Below, piece by piece: positions 45,941 through 55,033 of a stretch of DNA of 64,000 nt; position 1 is the first letter of the stretch; each line of letters begins with the position of its first letter. The stretch spans positions 186,001 to 250,000 of the forward strand of contig NZ_JNBQ01000001.1 of the NCBI RefSeq assembly GCF_001019615.1, given 5' to 3'. The position numbers were made by a program, and so were the translations under genes. The notes below the pieces were generated by a model. It worked only from the letters and a program-made list of their open reading frames with translations, was not told the origin of the DNA and ran no database searches. This DNA comes from Cellulosimicrobium funkei (GTDB taxonomy: Bacteria > Actinomycetota > Actinomycetes > Actinomycetales > Cellulomonadaceae).

Positions 45941-45999
45941 CCGAGCCCGTGGATATCGCCGGGACCGAGCGCCGGACCCGGCGATGTCCCCGGGTTCGG
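45941..45999. repeat. palindromic GC-rich element (family copy B)
   Basis: Arms of 23 bases (45941-45963 and 45977-45999, 20 paired) flank a 13-base loop. The right end CCCCGGGTTCGG continues CGGCGAGG and matches the ends of copies A1/A2 (16511 and 16554). The inner arm (ATCGCCGGG) differs from the copies at 16465 and 57288. Confidence 0.7.
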
Positions 46000-46031
46000 C
46001 GGCGAGGCCTCGACCCGTCACCGGCGCAGGG

Positions 46032-46976
46032 TCAGAGGCGGACGGTCCCCGCCACGCACGTGACGCTCGCGCCGCCGACCCAGACCGTCCCCGAGCGGTC
46101 GCGCTCGACGTGCACGCGACCGGCCCGGCCGAGCGCGGCGCCCTGGGCTGCGACGTAGCGATCCGGGAGGCGGCCGTCGCGCACGAGCCACTGCCCGACG
46201 ACGGCGTTGAGGCTCCCGGTGACCGGGTCCTCCGGGATGCCCATGGCGAGCGCGAACCCCCGGACCTCGACCGCCGCGCCGTCAGGGCCGCCGTCGTCCC
46301 CGTACAGCCCGGCGACCCCGACGGAGAGGTCCGGGTGCTCGACGCGCAGCCTCGACCAGTCCGGCGCGAGCCCGGCGACGCGGTCGGCGGAGTCGAGCAG
46401 CACGACGCGCCAGCCCGGCCCGTTGTCGAGGACGCGGTGGTCGAGCACGGCGTCGTCCGGGACGCCCAGCGCGGCGACGATCGCGGCGAGGTCGTCGGCC
46501 GGCACCGGCTCGTCGGCGAGCAGGTCGGGCGCAGCGAACGCGAGCCTCCCGGTGTCCTCGGGCTCGTCGTCCGGCGCGACGGCGGCGCGCACCTCGCGCC
46601 GGATCGTCACCAGCCCGACGCCGCACTCCTGCACGACGGCGTCGCCCGCCCGGGGCGCGCCGCCCGCCTCGAGCCACGCGTGGGCCGAGCCGAGCGTCGG
46701 GTGCCCGGCGAAGGGCAGCTCGCCGCCGGGGGTGAAGATCCGCAGGCGGTAGTCGGCGCCGCCGGCGGCCCCGTCGGGGCTGGGCGGCAGGAGGAATGTC
46801 GTCTCCGAGAGGTTCGTCCAGCGGGCGAACGCGGCCATCTGCTCGTCGGTGAGCCCGTCGCCGTCGAGCACGACCGCGACGGGGTTGCCGAGGGTCGGGA
46901 CCTCGGTGAACACGTCGACCTGCGCGAACGGCCGGGACGCGGTGCTGTCGGCGATGTCGCCGTGGCGTGCGCCCAT
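46032..46976 (-). CDS. PhzF family isomerase/epimerase-like protein
   Basis: 314 residues. VDVFTEVPTLGNPVAVVLDGDGLTDEQMAAFARWTNLSETTFLLPP is the classic PhzF opening with the catalytic Glu in NLSETTF. PGGELPFAGHPTLGSAHAWLE and GFALAMGIPEDPVTGSLNAVVGQWLV are the matching second-half motifs (EDPVTGSL). The family isomerises hydroxy-acid or diaminopimelate-like skeletons. No phenazine genes are nearby, so the substrate is unknown. Confidence 0.92.
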   Translation of the reverse strand: MGARHGDIADSTASRPFAQVDVFTEVPTLGNPVAVVLDGDGLTDEQMAAFARWTNLSETTFLLPPSPDGAAGGADYRLRIFTPGGELPFAGHPTLGSAHAWLEAGGAPRAGDAVVQECGVGLVTIRREVRAAVAPDDEPEDTGRLAFAAPDLLADEPVPADDLAAIVAALGVPDDAVLDHRVLDNGPGWRVVLLDSADRVAGLAPDWSRLRVEHPDLSVGVAGLYGDDGGPDGAAVEVRGFALAMGIPEDPVTGSLNAVVGQWLVRDGRLPDRYVAAQGAALGRAGRVHVERDRSGTVWVGGASVTCVAGTVRL

Positions 46977-47036
46977 GCCTCCGAGCGTACGTCCGGGCAG
47001 GCCAGAGCACTTTTGTCGATCACGAGTCGGAAGTTG

Positions 47037-47066
47037 TAGACACATCGATAGAACGAGGGCTAGCCT
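47037..47066 (+). promoter_or_regulatory. candidate promoter for the PA14/DUF1080 gene
   Basis: TAGACA (47037-47042) and TAGCCT (47061-47066), 18 bases apart. The leader of about 75 bases ends in a GGGAG SD 6 bases before the ATG at 47147. Confidence 0.4.
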
Positions 47067-47146
47067 GTCCAGCGTTGTCATCGACGGAGCCAGGCAGGGG
47101 TTACGCTCCGTGGACTCGAAGTCCGACCGAGTATTAGGGAGCAACG

Positions 47147-50100
47147 ATGCTCGAACGCACCAGCCTGCCGGTGTCCCGCCGGATCAGGTACCGACGCGGC
47201 GCGGCCGCCCTCACCCTCGGCGCCGTGGTCGTCGCGGGCTGGGCCGTCCCCGCCGCGGCCGACCTTCCCGAGCAGGAGCCCGGCGTCACGCTGCGCACCT
47301 TCCAGCTCGCGCAGAACCCCGGGGCCGTCTGCACCCTCAAGTCCGGCCAGACGCCCAACGTCGACAAGCTCATGCCGACCATCGACTGGTCGACGGCCGA
47401 GCAGTTCGGCGCGGAGGACAACTTCATCTCGCAGGTCAGCGCGAACCTGCACGTCCCCGCCGACGGTCAGTACCAGTTCCGCGTGACCAACGACGACGGG
47501 GCGCTCGTCTACATCGACGGCCAGCTCGTCGTCGAGAACGACGGCCCGAACGACTCGACCTCCGTCGAGGGCAGCGCGACCCTCACGGCGGGCGTGCACG
47601 ACCTCCGGGTCGACTACTACGAGGGCGGCGACAAGCAGCGCCTCACGCTCGCGTGGAAGACGCCGGGCAGCTCCTCCTTCCAGGTGATCCCGACCTCGGC
47701 GCTCAGCACCGAGGCCGGCGTCGTGCGCGTGACCGCGCCCGGGTACAAGTACTGCGAGGGCGCCACCGACACGGCCGGCGACGGTCTGCGCCTCGACACG
47801 GTCAACCCCAACTACGACCTCGTCGACCTGCGCCCCGCGGGCTTCGAGCCGAAGGTCTCGGGTCTGGCGTTCACGCCGGACGAGAAGCTCGCCGTCGTGA
47901 CGACGGGCGAGGTCAGCTCCGGCGGCTGGCGTCCGGACCCGGTGTCCGGCGAGGTGTACTTCCTCGACGGCGTCACCACGGCCGACGGCCCCGAGGACGT
48001 CACGGCGACCAAGGTCGCGGACGAGCTGCTGAACCCGATGGGCATCGAGGTCGTCGAGGACTCGATCTTCGTCTCGGAGCGCTACCAGCTCACGCAGCTC
48101 ACCGACCCCGACGGCGACGGCTTCTACGACCAGCACACGAAGATCGCGGAGTGGCCCGACGGCGGCAACTTCCACGAGTTCGCGTTCGGCCTGATCCACG
48201 ACGAGGACTACTTCTACGTCAACCTGTCCGTCGCCATCAACAACGGCGGCGCGACGACCAACCCGCAGCCGGCGGCCAACCGCGGCACGTCGATCAAGAT
48301 CGACCGTGAGACCGGCGAGGTCACCTACGTCGCGGGCGGCCTCCGCACGCCCAACGGCATCGGCTTCGGCCCCGAGGGCGAGATCTTCGCGACGGACAAC
48401 CAGGGCGCCTGGCTCCCGTCGAACAAGCTCATCCACGTGCAGCAGGACAAGTTCTACAACCACTACACGAACCCGGCCGGGCCGTTCGACTCGAACCCCG
48501 TCGCCCCGCCGGCCGTGTGGCTCCCGCAGAACGAGATCGCCAACTCCCCGGGCAACCCGATCCTCGTCGAGGACGGCGAGTTCGCCGGCCAGATGCTGCT
48601 CGGCGACGTCACGTACGGCGGCATCCAGCGCGCGTTCCTCGAGAAGGTCGACGGCGAGTTCCAGGGTGCGGTCTTCCGCCACACCGCGGGCCTCGAGGTC
48701 GGCGTGAACCGTGTCATCTACGGCCCCGACGGCGCGCTGTACGCCGGCGGCACCGGTGAGGGCGGCAACTGGGGCGAGTCGGGCAAGCTCCGGTTCGGCC
48801 TCCAGAAGCTCGTGCCCGTGAACGAGGACTCCTTCGACATGAAGGAGATGCGCGTGGTCGAGGGCGGCTTCGAGATCGAGTACACCGACCCGGTGTCCGA
48901 CGAGGTCGTCGAGAAGCTCGCCGACGCCTACCAGGTCAAGCAGTGGCGCTACGTGCCGACGCAGCAGTACGGCGGCCCGAAGGTCGACGAGGAGCCCCTC
49001 TTCGTCACCGACGCCACGGTGTCCGAGGACCGCACGACCGTCACGCTGAAGATCGACGGCCTCAAGCCCGGCCACGTCGTCTACATCCGCTCGCCGCGCC
49101 CGTTCGCGTCCGCGGAGGGCACCGAGCTCCTCAGCACCGAGGCCTGGTACACGCTCAACTCGCTCCCCGGCTACGTCGCCCCGGCCGACCGCGGCTGGTA
49201 CGAGGCGGAGCTCGCGCAGCCCCTCGGCAGCTCGAGCATCGGCTCGGACCACAGCAACTACTCGGGCTCCGGCTTCGCCGCGGGCATGACGAGCGTCGGC
49301 GCCGGCCGCACGTTCTCCGTGACCGTCCCCGAGGCGGGCACCTACCCGGTCAACGTGCGCTACGCCAACGGCATCCACCCGTACACGACGCTGCGCGCGA
49401 AGAACGTCTCGCTGCACGTGAACGGCCAGGACCTCGGTCAGTGGAACTTCCCCACGACGGGGAGCTGGAAGGACTGGGGCGTGCTGACGCGCAACCTCGA
49501 GCTCCAGGCCGGAGTCAACACCATCACGCTCGCGTACGAGACCGGCGACGAGGGCAACATCAACATCGACGTGCTCTCGATCGGCGAGAACCCGGACATC
49601 TGCTCGCCGGGTGAGGTCGAGGACGGCTACACCGCGATCTACGACGGGACCCTCGCGAGCCTCCAGGAGGGCTGGCGCATGGCCGGTCCGGGTGGCTTCG
49701 GCCGCCAGGAGGACTGCTCGATCCGCGGTGCGGGTGGCATGGGCCTGCTCTGGTACGACCAGGAGCTCGGCGAGAACTACAGCCTGAAGCTCGACTGGAA
49801 GCTCACGAAGGACGACAACGGCGGCGTGTTCGTCGGGTTCCCGAACCCGGGCGACGACCCGTGGGTGGCCGTCAACAAGGGCTACGAGATCCAGATCGAC
49901 GCGACGGACGCCGACGACCGCACCACCGGCGCGGTCTACACGTTCCAGGGCGCCGACGAGGCGGCCCGTGACGCCGCCCTCAAGCCGGTCGGGCAGTGGA
50001 ACGCGTACGACATCCGGGTCGAGGGGGACCGCATCCGCATCTACCTCAACGACGTGCTCGTCAACGACTTCACGAGCACCGACCCGGCCCGGCTCGTGAA

Positions 50101-50470
50101 CAGCTTCGTCGGCATCCAGAACCACGGCAGCGGCGAGATGGTCAACTACCGGAACATCCGGTTCAAGGCGCTGACCGACGAGCCGGTCGAGGAGCTCGCG
50201 ATCTCGACGACGGTCCAGACCCGCTGCATGGCGGGCAAGGTCTACGTCGCGGTCCGTGCCACGAACGACGACACGGTGCCGGCCGACATCACGCTGACGA
50301 CGCCGTTCGGGACGAAGACGGTGACCGGCGTCCAGCCGGGTGCCTCCGCGTACCAGTCGTTCGCGTCGCGCTCGACCTCGGTCGAGGCGGGCGCCGCCCA
50401 GGTGTCCGCGACGGGCGGCGACCTGACGTTCCAGGCGGACGTCGCCTACGAGGCCGCGTCCTGCGGCTGA
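47147..50470 (+). CDS. secreted PA14/propeller/CBM/DUF1080 multidomain protein
   Basis: 1107 residues. Signal peptide about 1-38 (ends AAADLP). PA14 (45-178: YQFRVTNDDGALVYIDGQLVV), a beta-propeller of sorbosone-dehydrogenase/PVC-type (190-600: PNGIGFGPEGEIFATDNQG, NRVIYGPDGALYAGG), a CBM35-like module (682-815: WYEAELAQPLGSS, NVRYANG) and DUF1080/3-keto-disaccharide hydrolase (822-1015: SLKLDWKLTKDDNGGVFVGFP, GYEIQIDATDADDRTTGAVY, VNYRNIRFKAL). The last ~88 residues repeat the C-terminal domain of the GH92 protein. Probable role: binding and hydrolysis of oxidised plant or microbial glycosides outside the cell. Strong codon bias suggests high expression. Confidence 0.9.
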   Translation: MLERTSLPVSRRIRYRRGAAALTLGAVVVAGWAVPAAADLPEQEPGVTLRTFQLAQNPGAVCTLKSGQTPNVDKLMPTIDWSTAEQFGAEDNFISQVSANLHVPADGQYQFRVTNDDGALVYIDGQLVVENDGPNDSTSVEGSATLTAGVHDLRVDYYEGGDKQRLTLAWKTPGSSSFQVIPTSALSTEAGVVRVTAPGYKYCEGATDTAGDGLRLDTVNPNYDLVDLRPAGFEPKVSGLAFTPDEKLAVVTTGEVSSGGWRPDPVSGEVYFLDGVTTADGPEDVTATKVADELLNPMGIEVVEDSIFVSERYQLTQLTDPDGDGFYDQHTKIAEWPDGGNFHEFAFGLIHDEDYFYVNLSVAINNGGATTNPQPAANRGTSIKIDRETGEVTYVAGGLRTPNGIGFGPEGEIFATDNQGAWLPSNKLIHVQQDKFYNHYTNPAGPFDSNPVAPPAVWLPQNEIANSPGNPILVEDGEFAGQMLLGDVTYGGIQRAFLEKVDGEFQGAVFRHTAGLEVGVNRVIYGPDGALYAGGTGEGGNWGESGKLRFGLQKLVPVNEDSFDMKEMRVVEGGFEIEYTDPVSDEVVEKLADAYQVKQWRYVPTQQYGGPKVDEEPLFVTDATVSEDRTTVTLKIDGLKPGHVVYIRSPRPFASAEGTELLSTEAWYTLNSLPGYVAPADRGWYEAELAQPLGSSSIGSDHSNYSGSGFAAGMTSVGAGRTFSVTVPEAGTYPVNVRYANGIHPYTTLRAKNVSLHVNGQDLGQWNFPTTGSWKDWGVLTRNLELQAGVNTITLAYETGDEGNINIDVLSIGENPDICSPGEVEDGYTAIYDGTLASLQEGWRMAGPGGFGRQEDCSIRGAGGMGLLWYDQELGENYSLKLDWKLTKDDNGGVFVGFPNPGDDPWVAVNKGYEIQIDATDADDRTTGAVYTFQGADEAARDAALKPVGQWNAYDIRVEGDRIRIYLNDVLVNDFTSTDPARLVNSFVGIQNHGSGEMVNYRNIRFKALTDEPVEELAISTTVQTRCMAGKVYVAVRATNDDTVPADITLTTPFGTKTVTGVQPGASAYQSFASRSTSVEAGAAQVSATGGDLTFQADVAYEAASCG

Positions 50471-50478
50471 GCTGAGAC

Positions 50479-50512
50479 CCCGGGGCGGGCGGCGTGAGTC
50501 GCCCGCCCCGGG
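50479..50512 (+). terminator. intrinsic terminator-like hairpin
   Basis: A perfect 13-base GC stem (50479-50491 with 50500-50512) with an 8-base loop, 8 bases after the stop of the PA14/DUF1080 gene. The rest of the gap to 50720 holds no gene; no clear promoter is visible in it. Confidence 0.85.
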
Positions 50513-50720
50513 ACGGACCGGGCGGGGGCGGCAGCACGAGCCGTCCCCGCCCGTCCCGTCTCATCCCTTCTCCACCTCGGTCTCCCGAGGCGCCCCCCGC
50601 ACGGGCGGAGCGTGGTCCGACGGCGCTCCCACCCTCGCGTAGGGTGCTCACCTCACGTCCTCGCTCCCGCGGGGCCTCGCACGACTCCCGCACGACGTTC
50701 CTCGACGAGGAGGACAGCCC

Positions 50721-53006
50721 ATGGCGCTCGGACGCCTCCTGCACCGGACCGGACGGTTCGCCGCGCGCCGTCGCGCCGTCGTCCTCGGCGTCTGGGCCGT
50801 CCTCCTCGTCCTCGGCGCGGTGCTCGGCGGCGCCGTCTTCGACAAGACCACCGACGTCGAGCCCGCCCCGCCCGGCAGCGCCTCCGCGCTCGCCGCGGAG
50901 CGCCTCGACGAGCTCGAGCCCGAGGGCGAGACCGTCGTCGCCGTCCTCTCGGGGCGCGACTACTTCTCCACGGAGCTGATCGTCCAGGCGAGCGAGGTCA
51001 TGCACGGCATCCGCGCGATGCCGGGCGTCGTCGAGCTGTTCGACGCCTACACGGGCGGCGGCCTCATCGCCGACGACGGCCAGGGCTCGCTGGTCGTCGT
51101 CGAGCTCGACCCCGCGCTGTCCGACGACGAGGCGCTGGCCCTCGCGCACCAGGTCGCCGACGCGCTCCACACCGTCGACACCCCCGAGGTCCTCGTCGGC
51201 GGGGCGCTGCTCGCCGAGGAGGCGTTCGTCGACCAGGCGATCACCGACGCCGCCGTGGGCGAGGGCGTGGCGATCGCCGTCCTGCTGGTCGTGCTCGTCG
51301 TCGTCCTCGGTGGCCTGCGCGCGGGCCTGGTGCCGTTGCTGTCCGCACTCGCCGCGATCGCGGTCGCGCTGCTCGTGCTCAGCGGCCTGCTGGGGATCGT
51401 GCCCGTCAACGAGTTCGCCGTGAACGTCGTGACGCTGCTCGGCCTCGGCCTCACCGTCGACTACTCCCTGCTCGTGCTCGCGCGCTTCCGCGAGGAGCGC
51501 GCCGAGAACCCGGGGCTCCCGCTCGACGAGCTCGTCGGGCGCACGCTCGCGACGGCCGGGCGCGCCGTGCTGGCGTCGGGGCTCGCCGTCGCGATCGCCC
51601 TCACCGGCCTGCTCCTGCTCGGCGACTCGCTGCTCTCCGGCATGGCCGTCGGCGGCGCCGTCGTCGTGCTCGTCGCGACAGCCGCCGGGCTCACGCTCGT
51701 GCCCGCGCTCGTCGCCACGTGGCACCGCGCCATCCCCGCGCCGGGCGCGCGGACGTGGTCCCACCCGTGGACGGGGCGCGGCGGCGCCGGCACGCTCGGC
51801 CGCCTCGCCCGCACCGCGCAGCGGCACGCCGTGCTCGTCACGCTCGGCGCGACGGCCCTCCTCCTCGCGCTCGCCGTGCCGCTCGGCTCGATGACGCTCG
51901 GCAGCTCCGAGGTCCACTCCCTGCCCGCCGACGCCGAGGCGCGGCTCGCCGCCGACGCGTCCACCTCGCGCTTCGCCGATCTCGGCGTCACCCCGATCAC
52001 CGTGCTCGTCGAGGCACCCCGCGGCGACGAGGCCGCGTCCGCCTACCTCGACCGCGTCGCGGCCCTGCCCGGCGTCGAGGACGCGATGCAGGACACCGAC
52101 TACCCGCCCGAGGTCCTCGTCGTCGACGTCACTCCCGACGTCGGTGAGGGCGGCGACGCGACCGCCGCCGAGGCCCAGAACCTCCTGCGCGCGATCCGCG
52201 CGATCGACACCGGCGACCTCGACGTGCACGTCGCCGGCCCGGCCGCCGAGGTCGTCGACACCCAGGAGCACCTCGCGCAGCGCCTCCCGCTCGCCGCTGG
52301 TGTCGTCGTGCTCGCGACGTTCGCGCTCCTCTTCCTGCTCACCGGCTCGCTCGTCGTGCCGCTCAAGGCGCTCGTGCTCAACCTGCTCACGCTCGCCGCG
52401 ACGCTCGGCGTGCTCGTCTCCGTGTTCCAGCACGGCGTCGGCGCCTCGCTGCTCGGGTTCGAGCCGTGGGGCGCGCTCGACGTCACGACGCCCCTGCTCA
52501 TCGGCATGCTCGTGTTCGGCCTGTCCACCGACTACGAGGTGTTCCTCCTCGCGCGCACGGCCGAGGAGTGGCGCGCCCGCACGCCCGGGGAGGACCCGCG
52601 CGCCGCCAACGACCGGGCCGTGCTCCGCGGCATCACCGCGACCGGCCCGGTCGTCACGACGGCGGCCGTCGCCATCGGCATCGTGTTCCTCGGCTTCGCG
52701 GCGGGCGAGCTCGTCGCGATGAAGGAGGTCGGAGTCGGCATGGCCGTCGCCGTGCTGCTCGACGTGACCGTCGTGCGCGGGCTCCTCCTCCCCGCGACGA
52801 TGACGCTCCTCGGGCGCTGGAACTGGTGGCCGTGGTGGCGGGACGGTTCCGAGGGTTCCGTCCGGGCGAAGGCTCCGCGGGGGCGCGACGGGTCTTCCAT
52901 CCGCCGCTCGTCCCTCGCGGCTCCCGCCAGACCCGCCACGACCCGTCACACCCCCGCTCCGCCCTCGCCCTCGGCGTCCGGCTCGCCCTCCGCTCCGCCG
53001 AGGTAG
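50721..53006 (+). CDS. MMPL family transporter
   Basis: 761 residues. RND/MMPL topology: helix 1 (VVLGVWAVLLVLGAVLGGAVF), a large outer loop, then helices 2-6 with LLGLGLTVDYSLLVLARFREE (the GLxxDYxxL proton-relay motif), a second outer loop, and helices 8-12 with LVFGLSTDYEVFLLARTAEEW (GLSxDYE). The end MTLLGRWNWWPWW is the family's last-helix signature. It exports lipids, antibiotics or peptides using proton motive force. No regulator is adjacent. A 60-residue Arg/Pro/Ser tail follows the last helix. Confidence 0.92.
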   Translation: MALGRLLHRTGRFAARRRAVVLGVWAVLLVLGAVLGGAVFDKTTDVEPAPPGSASALAAERLDELEPEGETVVAVLSGRDYFSTELIVQASEVMHGIRAMPGVVELFDAYTGGGLIADDGQGSLVVVELDPALSDDEALALAHQVADALHTVDTPEVLVGGALLAEEAFVDQAITDAAVGEGVAIAVLLVVLVVVLGGLRAGLVPLLSALAAIAVALLVLSGLLGIVPVNEFAVNVVTLLGLGLTVDYSLLVLARFREERAENPGLPLDELVGRTLATAGRAVLASGLAVAIALTGLLLLGDSLLSGMAVGGAVVVLVATAAGLTLVPALVATWHRAIPAPGARTWSHPWTGRGGAGTLGRLARTAQRHAVLVTLGATALLLALAVPLGSMTLGSSEVHSLPADAEARLAADASTSRFADLGVTPITVLVEAPRGDEAASAYLDRVAALPGVEDAMQDTDYPPEVLVVDVTPDVGEGGDATAAEAQNLLRAIRAIDTGDLDVHVAGPAAEVVDTQEHLAQRLPLAAGVVVLATFALLFLLTGSLVVPLKALVLNLLTLAATLGVLVSVFQHGVGASLLGFEPWGALDVTTPLLIGMLVFGLSTDYEVFLLARTAEEWRARTPGEDPRAANDRAVLRGITATGPVVTTAAVAIGIVFLGFAAGELVAMKEVGVGMAVAVLLDVTVVRGLLLPATMTLLGRWNWWPWWRDGSEGSVRAKAPRGRDGSSIRRSSLAAPARPATTRHTPAPPSPSASGSPSAPPR

Positions 53007-53039
53007 AGCCCTGGTGGGCCGAGGTAGAGCCGTGGTGCG

Positions 53040-53546
53040 TCAGGCGTCGCGCATGACCTCGGTGACGAAGCGGGCGGAGCGTTCGCGGAGGCCGTCGACG
53101 CGGAGCTCGACGAACAGCTCGCGCATCGACTCGTCGTCGCCGATCTCGGTGCGGGTCGGGGCGCGGCGCACGTTCTGCGAGCACAGGAACTGCGTGCAGA
53201 TGAGGGTGCCGACGGTGTTGCCGCGGCGCCCGGCGGCGCCGGCGCGCCGCGCGACGTAGAGGCTGACGTCGTCCGTCACGACGACGTCCTCGCACCACGC
53301 GCAGACGGCACGCTTGCGCATGCCGCCCGTCTTGGCGTCGGTGGAGCGCAGCAGGACGCCGCGGGGCTCGCCGTCGACCACGACGACGGCGTACGCGAGC
53401 AGCGGCGCCTTGCGGTCGCGCCACCCGAGGTAGTCGAGGCGGTCCCAGTCGAGCGAGTCGAGCTCGGGGAGGGTCGCCTGCGCGGCCTCGCGCTTGGACG
53501 CGTTGACGAACGACGCGCGGATCTGCTTCTCGGTCAGGGGAATCAT
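53040..53546 (-). CDS. FBP-domain (FusB-like EF-G-binding) zinc protein
   Basis: 168 residues. TEKQIRASFVNASKREAAQATLP begins the family. AVVVVDGEPRGVLLRSTD and the four-Cys treble clef (RAVCAWCEDVV and GTLICTQFLCSQNVRR) form the FBP C-terminal domain, which in FusB binds elongation factor G. Actinobacterial single-domain members are of uncertain role; a translation-linked function is inference. It is convergent with the MMPL gene. Confidence 0.85.
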   Translation of the reverse strand: MIPLTEKQIRASFVNASKREAAQATLPELDSLDWDRLDYLGWRDRKAPLLAYAVVVVDGEPRGVLLRSTDAKTGGMRKRAVCAWCEDVVVTDDVSLYVARRAGAAGRRGNTVGTLICTQFLCSQNVRRAPTRTEIGDDESMRELFVELRVDGLRERSARFVTEVMRDA

Positions 53547-53807
53547 GGGTTCAGGGCTTCCGTGTCGGTACGGTCCCACCCTGCCCGACGGCGTGCCGCG
53601 GCGCAGGCGGTCGGCTCACGACGACGCAGGGTCGCCGTGGCGCACGACGGCGCCGCTCGGCCGAGCGGGGAGGGTGGGGATGACGGCGTGCCCGCGACCG
53701 CCGTCGCCAAGACCTGCTGAGCGCGGGTCATCTGTCGTCAGGGACATGACGACGAATGCCCAGCGCTCGACGGGGCGGGGCGCCGGGTCGGCGTCCGGCT
53801 GAAGGGC

Positions 53808-53885
53808 TCAGCGGGTGACGGTGCGGGAGGGGAGGGCGCCCGAGCAGGCCGTCATGGCCACCCCGCAGCCTGCGGTGCCGTGCAT
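53808..53885 (-). CDS. possible 25-residue peptide
   Basis: A 25-codon frame starts at ATG 53885 with GAGGAG 6 bases upstream, the best SD in this region. The peptide MHGTAGCGVAMTACSGALPSRTVTR has two Cys. There is no homologue that I recognise. The hairpins at 53909 and 53937 lie directly upstream on the same strand, so it could be a leader peptide or a chance frame. Confidence 0.25.
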   Translation of the reverse strand: MHGTAGCGVAMTACSGALPSRTVTR

Positions 53886-54057
53886 CCGCGTCTCCTCGTC
53901 CCGTGCGGCGCGCCGTCCGGCGCGACCTGATCCGTGGTCGTGCCGTCCGGCACGACGAACGGCTGCCCTCGGCAACCGTCACCCTCGATGGTGCGCCTCG
54001 CACACCGCCGCCGTCAACGTGATTCCGGTCGCGCGGGGACGTCCGGCCGCCCAGACC

Positions 54058-54099
54058 GGGGTTCCTCCCCAGGATGCGCCCTGCGTGGGGAGCGACCCC
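54058..54099. repeat. palindromic GC-rich element (family copy C)
   Basis: GGGGTTCCTCCCC (54058-54070) and GGGGAGCGACCCC (54087-54099) flank a 16-base loop (11 of 13 bases pair). The right arm GTGGGGAGCGACCCCG is identical to part of copy D (57325-57340). Confidence 0.6.
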
Positions 54100-54226
54100 G
54101 AGCTCGGCACGCGCATCGTGCCCGGTGACCTCCGGCGACGGGGAAGGGACGAAAGACGGCGGGTCCGAAGCGCGCTCGGGCGCGAGACTCGGAGGCTCCG
54201 CCACCCGTCGTCGAGGAGGATCCTCC

Positions 54227-54541
54227 GTGCCCGTCGCGCCGTCACCGTCCGAGACCGCCGCACCCGTGGGGGAGCGCCTGGTGTCCGTCGAGGTGGTGGT
54301 GCCGTCCGGGGTGTTCTGGTCGGGCCCGGCGCGCAGCGTCACGGTGCCGTCGGTGTCCGGCACGCTCGGGATCCTCGCGCGGCACCAGCCCGTCGCGGCG
54401 ACCTTGAAGGCCGGGCGCGTGCGGCTGCGCACGCCCGACCGCCCGACGGCGGAGCTGCGCATCGGCGGCGGCTTCGTCGTGGTCGACGACGACGAGGTGA
54501 CGATCCTCGCCGACGACGCGACGTGGGTGCAGGCCCGGTAG
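54227..54541 (+). CDS. orphan ATP-synthase epsilon-like protein
   Basis: 104 residues. GTG start with a GAGGAGGA SD at 6 bases. LVSVEVVVPSGVFWSGPARSVTVPSVSGTLGILARHQPVAATLKAGRVRLRTP and IGGGFVVVDDDEVTILADDA are the beta-sandwich domain of F1 epsilon. The C-terminal helical hairpin is absent. No other atp gene is nearby, so this is not the operon copy of atpC, or the operon is split. It may be a second regulatory epsilon. Confidence 0.75.
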   Translation: MPVAPSPSETAAPVGERLVSVEVVVPSGVFWSGPARSVTVPSVSGTLGILARHQPVAATLKAGRVRLRTPDRPTAELRIGGGFVVVDDDEVTILADDATWVQAR

Positions 54542-54544
54542 CTC

Positions 54545-54943
54545 CTACGCGGGGTCGCCCACCGGACCGAGCTGCACGACGACGACCCGGTGCCCGTCGG
54601 GGTCGTTGACGTGCGCGAACCGGTCCCCGGACTCGGCGTCGGCGTCCGGGCCGACGAACGGCTCGACCCCGACGGCGGCGAGCCGCGCGAGGGTCGCGTC
54701 GAGGTCGTCGACGTAGAGCACGAGGTTCGGCAGGCCGTGGCGCACGAGCGGTGCGCCGCCCGCGGGGAGCGGGACGAGCCACAGCCCGGGCTCGTCGACG
54801 CGGCCGGGTCCGACGTGCAGCAGCGGGAACCCCTCGGTCTCGCCGCGGAACAGCGTGCCGAACCCGAACCCGTCCGCCCAGAACGCGGCGCTCGCGTCGA
54901 GGTCACGGCAGAGCAGGACCGTGCGGCCGATCGTCGTCGTCAT
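54545..54943 (-). CDS. VOC family (glyoxalase/bleomycin-resistance-like) protein
   Basis: 132 residues. TTTIGRTVLLCRDLDASAAFWADGFGFGTL, LLHVGPGRVDEPGLWLVPLP, HGLPNLVLYVDDLDATLARLAAVGVEPF and FAHVNDPDGHRVVVVQLG are the two beta-alpha-beta-beta-beta modules. The last His and preceding Asp-Pro-Asp-Gly turn are typical. Substrate is unknown. It is convergent with the epsilon-like gene, 3 bases from its stop. Confidence 0.85.
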   Translation of the reverse strand: MTTTIGRTVLLCRDLDASAAFWADGFGFGTLFRGETEGFPLLHVGPGRVDEPGLWLVPLPAGGAPLVRHGLPNLVLYVDDLDATLARLAAVGVEPFVGPDADAESGDRFAHVNDPDGHRVVVVQLGPVGDPA

Positions 54944-55033
54944 GCGGCGAGCCTAGGCCGTGCCGCCGACGCCGCGCCCGCGCGGCGCCCGACCTCCCGG
55001 GCGCACGTGCGCCGTCGGGCATACCGTGGACGC

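Larger units (their letters stand above)
53547..54226. other. 680-base region without a clear gene
   Basis: No long reading frame looks protein-like here. It holds two tandem hairpins sharing a GTCC loop (CGCGCC/GGCGCG at 53909-53924 and GTCGTGCC/GGCACGAC at 53937-53956), a short minus-strand frame with a strong SD (53808-53885) and a palindromic repeat (54058-54099). It may contain a small RNA or an eroded gene. Confidence 0.5.

Noticed and set aside
47078-50125. 1015-codon minus-strand frame
   Set aside because: Shadow of the PA14/DUF1080 gene, with no domain and extreme Arg/Val bias.
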